NCBI GenBank assembly: GCA_963765745.1
Contig: CAVXXM010000011.1
Location: 124,001 to 188,000 of the forward strand
Length of the DNA: 64,000 nucleotides
Reading direction: 5' to 3'
From: JAHFPN01 sp963765745
GTDB lineage: Bacteria; Pseudomonadota; Alphaproteobacteria; Rhizobiales; Xanthobacteraceae
The notes below the pieces were generated by a model that had not been told where the DNA came from, ran no database searches, and saw nothing but the letters and a program-made list of their open reading frames with translations. Below, piece by piece: positions 49,381 through 61,878 of this stretch (positions are counted from its first letter, which is position 1; each line of letters opens with the position of its first letter). A program made the position numbers and the translations under genes.

Positions 49381-49806
49381 TGCTCTATCTCTGGATCAAG
49401 GCATTCCACATCGTATTCGGTGATCGCGTGGATGGCGGCGATGCTCTATCTGCCGCGGCTGTTCGTCTATCATTGCGAGGCGGAGCCCGGCTCGAAACAG
49501 TCGGAGACCTTCAAGCTGATGGAGCGCAGGCTGCTCAGGTTCATCGCGACGCCGGCCATGATCGCGGCCTGGGCCTCGGGCCTGTGGCTGATGTTCGAGG
49601 CCGGGTTGCTACGCTCGGGCTGGATGCACGGAAAGCTGGCGCTCGTGTTCATGCTCACGGTGCTGCACGGCCTCGACGCCAAGTGGGTCAAGGATTTCGC
49701 CGCTGAGCGCAATACGCACTCGGCGCGCTTCTATCGTTTCGCCAACGAAGCCCCGACCGTTCTGATGATCCTGATCGTCGTTCTCGTCGTTGTGAAACCG
49801 TTCTGA
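49380..49806 (+). CDS. hemJ: HemJ-type protoporphyrinogen oxidase, one frameshift
   Basis: HemJ oxidises protoporphyrinogen IX in the inner membrane of most alphaproteobacteria. About 141 residues with four helices. The N-terminal MLYLWIKAFHIV is separated by one extra T (49415-49416) from SVIAWMAAMLYLPRLFVYHCEAEPGS; the corrected KAFHIVSVIAWMAAMLYLPR has the conserved His. Further landmarks are LMERRLLRFIATPAMI, MHGKLALVFMLTVLHGL with the second His, and RFANEAPTVLMILIVVLVVVKPF. Lies directly after hemE, the next-but-one enzyme of the same pathway. Confidence 0.92.
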
Positions 49807-49824
49807 TGCGGATGGATGCGGCCG

Positions 49825-51003
49825 ATGGCAGGTAAAATCGAGCTCACGATCCTGATGCCCTGCCTCAACGAGGCGGAGACGATCGGCCGCTGCGTCGAGA
49901 AGGCGAAGTCGTACCTGAAGCGCAGCAAGATCGCCGGCGAGGTTCTGGTCGCCGACAACGGATCGACCGACGGTTCGATCGAGCTCGCGCAGGCCAGAGG
50001 CGCGCGCGTCGTGCACATCCGCGAACGCGGCTATGGCGCGGCCTTGCGCGGCGGCATCGTGGCGGCGCGCGGGCGCTACGTAATCATGGGCGACGCCGAC
50101 GACAGCTACGATTTCTCGAGACTCGAAGGCTTCGTCGCCGCGCTGCGCCGGGGCGTGGATCTGGTGATGGGAAACCGCTTCCAGGGCGGCATCACGCCGG
50201 ATGCAATGCCGTTCCTGCATCGCTATCTCGGCAACCCGGTGCTGAGCTTCATTGGCCGGCTTTTTTTCGGCACCAGCGTCGGCGACATTTATTGCGGGCT
50301 GCGCGGGTTCAATCGCGCGCGTGTCGTCGCGCTAAATCTTCGCGCCGAGGGTATGGAATTCGCCAACGAGATGGTGGTCGCGGCGGCGCTGCGGAAATAT
50401 CGCATTACCGAAGTGCCGACGACGCTCAGGAAGGACGGCCGCTCGCGGCCGCCGCATTTGCGCACCTGGCGCGACGGCTGGCGTACGCTGCGCTTTCTCC
50501 TCATGTTCAGCCCGCGCTGGCTGTTCGTTTATCCGGGCATGGCGCTGATCGCGTTCGGGCTGGTGTTCGTCGTGTTGCTGTTCCCGGGCCCGGTACATGT
50601 CGCCGAGGGCGTCGTGCTCGACGTGCATACTTTCATCGTGGCGGCGGTCGCGATCCTGATCGGAATCCAGAGCATCGGTTTCGGCGTCATGGCGCGGCGT
50701 CTGGCGACGGCGCACGGCTTCCTGCCCCGCTCGGAGCGCTATGGCGGAATGCTCGAGGCGCTGACGCTGGAGCGCGGACTGATTCTGGGCGGAATCATCG
50801 CGGCGGCAGGTCTTGTCGGCCTGGTCTGGTCGCTGCTGACCTGGGCCCAGGTGGACTTCGGGCCGCTGCGCTATCCGCTGGTGCTGCGGGTTCTGACGTT
50901 GTCGTTGACCGGCATCGCGGTGGGTTGTCAGCTCGGCTTCACCGCGTTCCTTTCGGCCATGATCGATCTGCCGATCCGGCGGGAGGCGCCGGACGCGCGT
51001 TGA
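49825..51003 (+). CDS. Family 2 glycosyltransferase with C-terminal membrane domain
   Basis: About 392 residues. N-terminal GT-A fold (residues 1-215): LTILMPCLNEAETIGRCV, EVLVADNGSTDGSIELA, GDADDSYDFSRL (the DXD-like DADDSYDF) and DIYCGLRGF, as in dolichyl-phosphate mannosyltransferase-like enzymes. The second half has about four transmembrane helices (roughly 240-262, 270-295, 325-348, 358-382). Such enzymes transfer sugars to polyprenyl phosphate for cell envelope glycans. It sits between hemJ and rho, where most alphaproteobacterial origins have no gene of this kind, so it is an insertion into a conserved cluster. ATG 49816 is an alternative start. The 222 bases to rho hold no other gene. 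Confidence 0.87.
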   Translation: MAGKIELTILMPCLNEAETIGRCVEKAKSYLKRSKIAGEVLVADNGSTDGSIELAQARGARVVHIRERGYGAALRGGIVAARGRYVIMGDADDSYDFSRLEGFVAALRRGVDLVMGNRFQGGITPDAMPFLHRYLGNPVLSFIGRLFFGTSVGDIYCGLRGFNRARVVALNLRAEGMEFANEMVVAAALRKYRITEVPTTLRKDGRSRPPHLRTWRDGWRTLRFLLMFSPRWLFVYPGMALIAFGLVFVVLLFPGPVHVAEGVVLDVHTFIVAAVAILIGIQSIGFGVMARRLATAHGFLPRSERYGGMLEALTLERGLILGGIIAAAGLVGLVWSLLTWAQVDFGPLRYPLVLRVLTLSLTGIAVGCQLGFTAFLSAMIDLPIRREAPDAR

Positions 51004-51225
51004 CCGGCCGTTTACTTTGGCGGCAGCAGGACTTGCGCGCCGCCGCCGCTTTCCCTATGTTGATTTTGCCTCCCTGAACGCAGGCATCGCGCCACAGCCG
51101 ATCGGCTCTTGCCCGATCCGGCCGGCGCATCGGCCAAGGCCAATCGCCTGGCCGACAGACCTGCGAAACCCCTCCCCACCTCTACCGGACGAGATTTTTC
51201 ATCCGTCCAGAAGGTCTTATCCCCC

Positions 51226-52491
51226 ATGCGGGAAATGAAATTACAGGACTTGAAGTCCAAGACTCCGACCGAGCTGCTCGCTATCGCCGAGGAACATCAG
51301 GTCGAAAACGCGAGCACCATGCGCAAGCAGGAGCTGATGTTCGCAATCCTGAAGCAGCTCGCCGCCAAGGAAGTCGATATCGTCGGCGAAGGCGTCGTCG
51401 AGGTTCTGTCCGACGGCTTCGGCTTCCTGCGCTCGCCGCAGTCGAACTATCTGGCCGGACCCGACGACATTTACGTCTCGCCTTCGCAGATCCGCCGCTT
51501 CTCATTGCGCTCGGGCGACACCGTCGAGGGCCATATCCGCAGCCCCAAGGACGGCGAGCGATATTTCGCGCTGCTCAAGCTGAACACGATCAATTTCGAG
51601 GATCCGGAAAAGGTCCGCCACAAGGTACACTTCGACAACCTGACGCCGCTCTATCCCGACGAGCGGCTCAAGATGGAGCTCGACGATCCGACCAAGAAGG
51701 ATCTGTCGGCCCGCGTCATCGACATCGTGGCGCCGCTCGGCAAAGGCCAGCGCGCGCTGATCGTCTCGCCGCCGCGCACCGGCAAGACGGTGCTGTTGCA
51801 GAACATCGCCCACTCGATCACCGGCAATCATCCGGAATGCTTTCTGATCGTGTTGTTGATCGACGAGCGGCCGGAGGAAGTGACCGACATGCAGCGCTCG
51901 GTGAAGGGCGAGGTGATCTCGTCCACTTTCGACGAGCCGGCTTCGCGCCACGTGCAGGTCGCCGAAATGGTGATCGAGAAAGCCAAGCGTCTCGTCGAAC
52001 ACGGGCGCGACGTGGTGATCCTGCTCGATTCGATCACCCGCCTCGGCCGCGCCTACAACACCGTGGTGCCGAGCTCGGGCAAGGTGCTCACCGGCGGCGT
52101 CGACGCCAACGCACTGCAGCGGCCCAAGCGCTTCTTCGGTGCGGCGCGCAACATCGAGGAGGGCGGCTCGCTCACCATCATCGCGACCGCGCTGATCGAT
52201 ACTGGCAGTCGCATGGACGAAGTGATCTTCGAGGAGTTCAAGGGCACCGGCAATTCGGAGCTCATCCTCGATCGCAAGGTTTCGGATAAGCGCACCTTCC
52301 CGTCCATGGACATCACGCGCTCGGGCACGCGCAAGGAAGAACTCCTGGTGTCGCCTGAAGTGCTCAAGAAGATGTACGTATTGCGCCGGATCCTGAACCC
52401 GATGGGCACCGTCGACGCCATCGAGTTCCTGCTCGACAAGCTGCGGCAGACCAAGAGCAACGCCGAGTTCTTCGAGTCGATGAATGCCTGA
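51226..52491 (+). CDS. rho: Transcription termination factor Rho
   Basis: 421-residue hexameric RNA helicase. N-terminal MKLQDLKSKTPTELLAIAEEHQVEN, RNA-binding cold-shock-like domain DGFGFLRSPQSNYLAGPDDIYVSPSQIRRF, Walker A IVSPPRTGKTVLLQNIA (about residue 180), Walker B DVVILLDSITRLGRAYN, Q-loop and R-loop (VLTGGVDANALQRPKRFFGAARN). Normal length. The start at 51226 is supported by length; MKLQDL at 51235 is also possible. The 222-base leader is unassigned and could carry the autoregulatory termination zone known for rho. Confidence 0.98.
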   Translation: MREMKLQDLKSKTPTELLAIAEEHQVENASTMRKQELMFAILKQLAAKEVDIVGEGVVEVLSDGFGFLRSPQSNYLAGPDDIYVSPSQIRRFSLRSGDTVEGHIRSPKDGERYFALLKLNTINFEDPEKVRHKVHFDNLTPLYPDERLKMELDDPTKKDLSARVIDIVAPLGKGQRALIVSPPRTGKTVLLQNIAHSITGNHPECFLIVLLIDERPEEVTDMQRSVKGEVISSTFDEPASRHVQVAEMVIEKAKRLVEHGRDVVILLDSITRLGRAYNTVVPSSGKVLTGGVDANALQRPKRFFGAARNIEEGGSLTIIATALIDTGSRMDEVIFEEFKGTGNSELILDRKVSDKRTFPSMDITRSGTRKEELLVSPEVLKKMYVLRRILNPMGTVDAIEFLLDKLRQTKSNAEFFESMNA

Positions 52492-52497
52492 GACGCG

Positions 52498-54510
<2,013 letters not shown>

Positions 54511-54571
54511 TGGTGTTCCGGGACCGGGCTGTTAACGAGCCTTAACACGGGATGACGCCGACGGGTTTGCA

Positions 54572-55920
54572 ATGCCGCTTCAGCGTGAAGACACCATCTA
54601 CGCGCTCTCCAGCGGCCGGCTGCCGGCGGCGATCGCCATCGTTCGGATCAGCGGTAGCAGGGCTCGAATCGGACTCGAAACGCTCGGCGGAAAAGTCCCT
54701 GAGCCGCGGCGTGCGGCCCGCGCCATCTTTCGCGATCCTTCGACCGGGACGGTGATCGACGACGGCCTGGTGCTCTGGTTCGCGGGGCCGGCGAGCGAGA
54801 CCGGCGAGGACGTGGCGGAACTGCATCTGCACGGCGGGCGGGCGGTGGTCGCTGCGGTATTTGGAGTGCTCGGCAGGCTCGACGGTTTCCGCCCGGCAGA
54901 GGCGGGCGAGTTCACGCGGCGCGCGTTGTTGAACGGCAAGCTCGATCTCGCGGCGGTCGAGGGGCTGGGCGATCTGGTCGCGGCCGAAACCGAGGCGCAG
55001 CGGCGCCAGGCCATGGCGCAGTTTCGCGGGGCACTTTCCGCAAAGGTGGAAACTTGGCGCGGGCGGCTCGTGGAAGTCATGGCGCGGCTCGAGGCCGGGA
55101 TCGATTTTTCCGACGAGGGAGACGTGCCCGACGATTTGCTGCGGCCGGCGGTCGAGATTGCGCGCGAGTTGGCCAGCGGAGATCCGCGCGGTGCTGACCG
55201 ATGCGCCGCGTGGCGAGCGGCTGCGGGAAGGCTTCGTGGTGGCGATTGCCGGGCCGCCGAACGTGGGGAAATCCACGTTGCTGAACCGGCTCGCCGAGCG
55301 CGATGTCGCGATCGTCTCGGCGATCCCGGGCACGACACGGGACGCCATTGAGGTCGCGCTGGACCTCAAGGGCGTGCCGGTCGTGCTGGTCGATACGGCG
55401 GGCGTGCGCGAGACCAAGGACCCGATCGAGCTTGAGGGGGTGAAGCGGGCGCTGGCGCGGGCCGCATCCGCCGATCTGGTGTTGTGGCTCACCGAAGCGG
55501 GAGGCCCCTCGCCTGCGCCGCCGTGCCGGCGCCAAGACTATCGCGGTGCGGACCAAGGCGGACTTGATCGATTCAGACTTGGTCGATTCGGAAGCGCAAC
55601 GAGGCATACAGAATAAAGAGTCGATTTCGATTTCCGCCAAGACCGGCGCGGGCATGGAGCGCTTGCTCGACTTGCTTGCGCATGAAGCGGAGGCCCTCGG
55701 CGGCGAGCCGGCGCTGGTGACGCGGGAGCGGCAACGAATGGCGCTGGCTGAAGCACTGAAGCGGCTTGAGGCGGCGGTCGATATTGCGGCGACCGGCAAG
55801 GAGGAGTTGGTCGCCGAGGAATTGCGCATGGCCGCCAATGCGTTAGGCCGTATCACCGGGCGCATCGGCGTCGAAGAGGTTCTCGGCGAGATTTTCCGCT
55901 CGTTCTGCATCGGCAAATAG
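54572..55920 (+). CDS. mnmE: tRNA modification GTPase MnmE, two frameshifts
   Basis: MnmE with MnmG makes the 5-carboxymethylaminomethyl group on U34 of several tRNAs. Segment 1 (DTIYALSSGRLPAAIAIVRISG ... FTRRALLNGKLDLAAVEGLGDLV) runs to IARELA; extra A near 55175; segment 2 (AEIRAVL, G1 box IAGPPNVGKSTLLNRL, AIPGTTRDAIEV, VDTAGVRETKDPIE) runs to near 55509 where another base is extra; segment 3 (RTKADLID, SAKTGAGMERL, ending GEIFRSFCIGK) carries the catalytic C-terminal C-[IL]-GK. Total length minus two bases gives 448 residues, normal. All motifs intact, so sequencing error is the likely cause. Confidence 0.94.
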
Positions 55921-55962
55921 ATGGTTAATGAAAGGTTAACGGCACCCGTTCGCGGGTGGTTT

Positions 55963-55978
55963 TGTTTCACGTGAAACG
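55963..55978. other. parS: parS centromere site 1
   Basis: TGTTTCACGTGAAACG contains the perfect 14-base palindrome GTTTCACGTGAAAC and matches the near-universal ParB binding site TGTTTCACGTGAAACA in 15 of 16 positions. It is in the 124-base gap between mnmE and mnmG, 2.6 kb before parA. Confidence 0.95.
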
Positions 55979-56044
55979 GGGCGCGCGGCGGCAACTTTGA
56001 CGGACCGATTCGGCTCCGATAGATCGCGCGTGCTGGAGGAAGTG

Positions 56045-57898
56045 ATGCAGCGTTTTGACGTCATCGTCGTCGGCGGCGGGCACGCAGGCTGCGAAGCGGC
56101 CGCGGCCTCGGCGCGGCTCGGCGCGCGTACGGCGCTCGTCACGCATCGCTTCGCCACCGTCGGCGCCATGTCGTGCAATCCGGCGATCGGCGGGCTCGGC
56201 AAGGGGCACTTGGTGAGGGAGATCGACGCGCTCGACGGGCTCATGGGCCGGGTCGCGGACGCGGCGGGAATCCAGTTCCGCGTACTCAACCGCCGCAAGG
56301 GTCCCGCCGTGCGCGGACCGCGCGCGCAGGCGGACCGCGAAGCTCTACGCGGCGGCGATGCAGCGGGCGATCTCTGAGACGGCGAAGCTCGAGCGTGATC
56401 GAGGCCGAAGTCGACGATCTGATCGAGGCCGGTGGAAAAGCTGTGGGTGTCCGGCTCGCCGATGGCCGCGAGATAAGCGCCGGCGCTTGTAGTGTTGACT
56501 ACGGGGACATTTCTTCGCGGGCTGATCCATATCGGCGAGCGGCAGATTCCGGCCGGGCGCGTCGGCGAGGCGCCGGCGCTCGGTCTGTCGGCGACGCTGG
56601 CGCGGCTCGGGTTCGCGCTCGGCCGGCTCAAGACCGGGACCCCTCCCCGTCTCGACGGCCGCACCATCGACTGGGCAGGCCTTGAACTGCAGCCTGGCGA
56701 CGATCCGCCGGAGCCGTTCTCGACGCTGACCGAGCGGATCGAGAACCGCCAGGTGCCTTGCGCGATCACGCGCACCACCACGGCGACCCACGACCTAATC
56801 CGCGCAAACGTCCACCGCTCGCCGATGTATTCGGGCCAGATCGAGAGCCGCGGGCCGCGCTATTGTCCTTCGATCGAGGACAAGATCGTCCGCTTCGGCG
56901 ATCGCGAGGGGCATCAGATTTTCCTCGAACCCGAGGGGCTCGACGATCCGGCGGTCTATCCGAACGGAATTTCGACCTCGCTGCCCGAGGACGTTCAACG
57001 CGCCCTGATCGCCACCATCCCGGGCCTCGAGCGCGCCGTCATGCTGCGGCCGGGCTATGCCATCGAATACGACCATGTGGATCCGCGCGAGCTTAAGCCG
57101 ACGCTGGAGACCAAGCGGCTGCCGGGCCTGTTTCTGGCCGGGCAGATCAATGGCACCACCGGCTACGAGGAAGCGGCTGCTCAGGGCCTGGTCGCCGGGC
57201 TCAACGCGGCGCGCCGCGCTGGCGGCCAGGATGGCATCGTGTTCGACCGGGCGGACGCCTATCTCGGGGTCATGATCGACGACCTGATCACGCGCGGCAT
57301 CACCGAGCCCTACCGCATGTTCACCTCGCGGGCCGAGTACCGGCTGCGGCTGCGCGCCGATAATGCGGATCAGCGGCTCACACCGCGCGGGATCGAAATC
57401 GGCTGCGTTGGCGCAAACCGGGCCGTGCGGTTTTCGGAAAAAATGACGAAGCTGGACGCGGCAACCGCCCTCGCCCGCTCCCGCTCGATCACGCCGGATC
57501 AGGCCATTCGATTCGGACTCGTTCTGAACCGCGACGGCCAAAGGCGCACGGCGTTCGAGCTGCTTTCTTACCCGCATCTCGGCATGGCCGACATCGCGCG
57601 CATCTGGCCGGAGTTCGGCGCGATCGAGCCGAAGATCGCCGAGCAGCTGGAGACCGACGCCAAGTACGCGGTTTATCTGGAGCGCCAGGGCGCCGACATC
57701 GAGCGGTTTCGGCGCGAGGAAGCCATGGGCCTGCCGGAGAGCATCGATTATGTGTCGATCCCGGGGCTTTCGAACGAGCTCCGGCAGAAGCTCGTCGCGG
57801 TGCGGCCGTCCACGCTGGGCCAGGCCAACCGCATCGACGGCATGACTCCGGCAGCGCTGGCGCTGGTGGCGTTGCACGCACGCCGTCGCGCCGGATGA
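56045..57898 (+). CDS. mnmG: tRNA uridine-5-carboxymethylaminomethyl modification enzyme MnmG, three frameshifts
   Basis: FAD enzyme partner of MnmE. N-terminal MQRFDVIVVGGGHAGCEAAAASARLG and MSCNPAIGGLGKGHLVREIDALDG are in frame until 56339 (extra G before AAG), then KLYAAAMQRAISETAKL until 56391 (extra G), then SVIEAEVDDLIEAGGKAVGVRLADG until 56482 (extra G), then LVVLTTGTFLRGLIHIGE, SPMYSGQIESRGPRYCPSIEDKIVRF, GQINGTTGYEEAAAQGL, FTSRAEYRLRLRADNADQRL and the C-terminal domain to the end. Corrected length is about 616 residues, normal. GGAGG precedes ATG 56045. The stop overlaps the rsmG start (ATGA). Confidence 0.94.
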
Positions 57899-58557
57899 AT
57901 TCCGCCGAGCTTCAGAAGGATCGTGCAGCAGCACTCCAGCTCGTGCCTGTTTCACGTGAAACGGCTGCACGGCTCGACGAGTTCGCGACGTTGCTGCTGC
58001 GCTGGCAGAAGGCCGTGCAGCTCGTGGCTCCATCGACACTGCCGAAGCTGTGGACCCGCCACATCGCCGATAGCCTGCAGATTCTCGAATACGCACCGGC
58101 GGCGAAGCGCTGGATCGATCTCGGCTCGGGCGGCGGATTTCCAGGACTCGCCGTTGCGATTGCGCTCGCGGAGACGCCGGACGCGATCGTGCATCTGGTG
58201 GAGAGCGACGCGCGCAAAGCCGCGTTCTTGCGTGAAGCCGTACGCATCACCGGCGCGCCGGCAAAAGTTCATCACGAGCGGGTCGAGTCGGCTGCGGAAC
58301 GATTCGCCGGAAATGTTGATATTGTCACCGCGCGGGCGCTGGCGCCGCTCGCACGGCTGCTGGAGCTTGCGGCACCCTTGTTAAGTGCCGGTGCGCGCGG
58401 CGTTTTTCTCAAGGGTCAAGATGTTGATAACGAATTGACCCAAGCCGCTAAATCTTGGAACATCAGCGCCGAGGCATTTCCAAGTCGCACCGAACCGCGC
58501 GGAAGAATCCTAATCGTAGAGCGCGCAGTGCGTCAAAATGTCGCAGGCCCGCACTAG
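57895..58557 (+). CDS. rsmG: 16S rRNA (guanine(527)-N(7))-methyltransferase
   Basis: RsmG (GidB) methylates G527 of 16S rRNA; loss gives low streptomycin resistance. 220 residues with KAVQLVAPSTLPKLWTRHIADSLQIL, SAM loop WIDLGSGGGFPGLAVAI, and VESDARKAAFLREAVRITG. The codons for VPVSRETA near the N-terminus contain a complete parS site (57948-57963), the same double use seen in rhizobial rsmG genes. Coupled to mnmG upstream; parA begins 15 bases after the stop. Confidence 0.96.
   Translation: MNSAELQKDRAAALQLVPVSRETAARLDEFATLLLRWQKAVQLVAPSTLPKLWTRHIADSLQILEYAPAAKRWIDLGSGGGFPGLAVAIALAETPDAIVHLVESDARKAAFLREAVRITGAPAKVHHERVESAAERFAGNVDIVTARALAPLARLLELAAPLLSAGARGVFLKGQDVDNELTQAAKSWNISAEAFPSRTEPRGRILIVERAVRQNVAGPH
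57948..57963. other. parS: parS centromere site 2, inside rsmG
   Basis: A second copy of TGTTTCACGTGAAACG, identical to the 55963 copy over 16 bases, lies within codons of rsmG (encoding VSRET). The two copies are 1,985 bases apart and upstream of parAB. Confidence 0.95.
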
Positions 58558-58572
58558 GTGGGAGTTCGGCCG

Positions 58573-59379
<807 letters not shown>

Positions 59380-59396
59380 CCGGGCACAAAGCCAAC

Positions 59397-60275
<879 letters not shown>

Positions 60276-60289
60276 TACATAGAGTCGGT

Positions 60290-61328
60290 CTAGGCGCGAC
60301 CGCGCCGCTTGCCCATGCGCGCAAGCGACAACAGCGCGCGCTCGGCTATCGCATCGGCAAGCGGGGCCTGGCGGCGCGCGGAAAGCGAGGCGCCGCCGAA
60401 TGCGACCAGCGCTTCGGCCAAAGCAAGCGTGCCCAAGCGTGAAAGCGCCTTTTCCATCAATGGCTTACGACGGAAGTGGATTCTGGGCTGGGCGCGGTCG
60501 AGCACGTCGGAAGCGCTTCTTGCCTGTTCAAGCTCCAGGCTCAGACGATGGAGCAACGCCACGTTCCGGATCGCGGCGCCAATGACTACGCTTGCCGGAA
60601 TTCCGGCAGCCTGGGTCTTGGCGAGCGCAGTGAGCGCGGCTTCGGCTTCGCCCGCGGCGGCGGCATCGACCGCGTCATCGAGCGCGAGCGCCGAGGCATC
60701 GGCGATCACCGCCTGCACATCGTCGAGCCCGATGCGCTTGTTGCCGGCCGAGAACAGCACCAGCTTATCGAGTTCGGCCCGCGTCGCCAGACGATCGGCG
60801 CCGAGCAGGCCGACCAGCGCTTCGCGCGCGTCGGCATCGATCGACATGCCGGCGTTGCTCAAGGTGCGCTCCACCAGGCGCAACAGATCGCGCTCGGTAT
60901 CGGCATAGCAGGCAATCGCCGCGGCGGCCGGCGAGGATTCGCAAAGCGTGCGCAGCGGCGCGTTCTTCTTGAGGTCGGCGGCCTCGATCACGATCAAGGC
61001 GCCCATTGGCGGATCGGAAAGCAGGGGCTTCAACGCTTCGGCGAAGTTCTTGCTGCCCGCGCGCACGCGCACCACGCGATTGCCGCCGAACAGGCCGATG
61101 GTGCGGGCCTCGTCGGACAAGCGCGCCGGATCGGCGGCGATCGCATCGCCCTCCAGCGCAACCACCGAGAACGCGTCGTCGGTTTTGCCGCCGGTCGCGG
61201 CGTTCACGATGGAATCGGCGCGCTCGCGCACCAGGCCGAGATCGGGTCCGAAAACGAGGATGACGGGCCGGCGCGGATCGGGCCGGGCGAGGAAGGGCTC
61301 GATCTCAGCCGCCTTTCAGCGCCACCAC
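60290..61328 (-). CDS. holA: DNA polymerase III subunit delta, frameshift near the start
   Basis: HolA opens the beta clamp in the clamp loader. The main frame gives EIEPFLARPDPRRPVILVFGPDLGLVRERADSIVNAA, then GLFGGNRVVRVRAG, LIVIEAADLKKNAPLR, GLLGADRLATRAELDKLVLFSAG and the C-terminal domain to GKRRGRA. The true N-terminus VVALKAAEIEPFL needs one base fewer in AAAGGCGG (61308-61316): as given, the reading from GTG 61328 meets a stop after ALKGG. Starts GTG 61328 or 61325. Lies between lptE and parB; leuS-lptE-holA is a usual order. Confidence 0.9.
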
Positions 61329-61341
61329 GGCGAGGGCGCCT

Positions 61342-61878
61342 TCAGGTTCGGGTGAGGAAATAGGTCGCCAGCCGCGAACGGATTTGCTGCGCGACGGCCT
61401 TGGCCGCGCGATTTTCCGCATCGCGGGCACCGCGCAAGCGCGCGAAGCGCTGCATGCTGCGGTCGACCGACACGCGGGCGAGCGCGGAATCGGTGAGCAC
61501 CAGCTTGTTGGTGGCGGCATCGATGAGCCGATAGTTGACGGTGAGCGCGACGGTATCGACCAGGGAAATGCCCGTCGTCGTATCGACGATCGGGGACAGC
61601 GTGCGGATCGAGATCGTCATGGTAAGCTTGAACGGTGCGCCGGCCGGATTGCCGTCGCCGCCGGTGAGCTCGAAAATAATGTCGTTGCGGATCTCCTGGC
61701 CGACGCGCCCTTCGATCTCGGCGATCTCGACGTCGCGCAACGCGTCGCGCAGCGAGGGCCCGCCGCCAACGGGCAGTTCGCCGTACATGGGCTGAAAACA
61801 GCCGGCGAGCGCGATCGAGAGCGCGCCGATCGCGGCAAAACGGCAGCAGGCGCCGTCGATCCGGTTACGCCACGACAT
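61342..61878 (-). CDS. lptE: LPS-assembly lipoprotein LptE
   Basis: Plug of the LptD translocon that inserts lipopolysaccharide into the outer membrane. 178 residues: signal peptide with lipobox SIALAGC (Cys near residue 27), followed by FQPMYGE, and a weakly conserved alpha/beta domain ending VAQQIRSRLATYF. The 5' end overlaps leuS by 14 bases. Sequence divergence is normal for this family; the assignment rests on lipobox, FxPxYG start and position next to leuS and holA. Confidence 0.88.
   Translation of the reverse strand: MSWRNRIDGACCRFAAIGALSIALAGCFQPMYGELPVGGGPSLRDALRDVEIAEIEGRVGQEIRNDIIFELTGGDGNPAGAPFKLTMTISIRTLSPIVDTTTGISLVDTVALTVNYRLIDAATNKLVLTDSALARVSVDRSMQRFARLRGARDAENRAAKAVAQQIRSRLATYFLTRT

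Noticed and set aside
48321..49706. Single 461-residue hemE-hemJ fusion
   Set aside because: The continuous frame results from one extra base in each gene; the expected C-terminus of HemE and the overlap TGATG with hemJ are found in the neighbouring frame.
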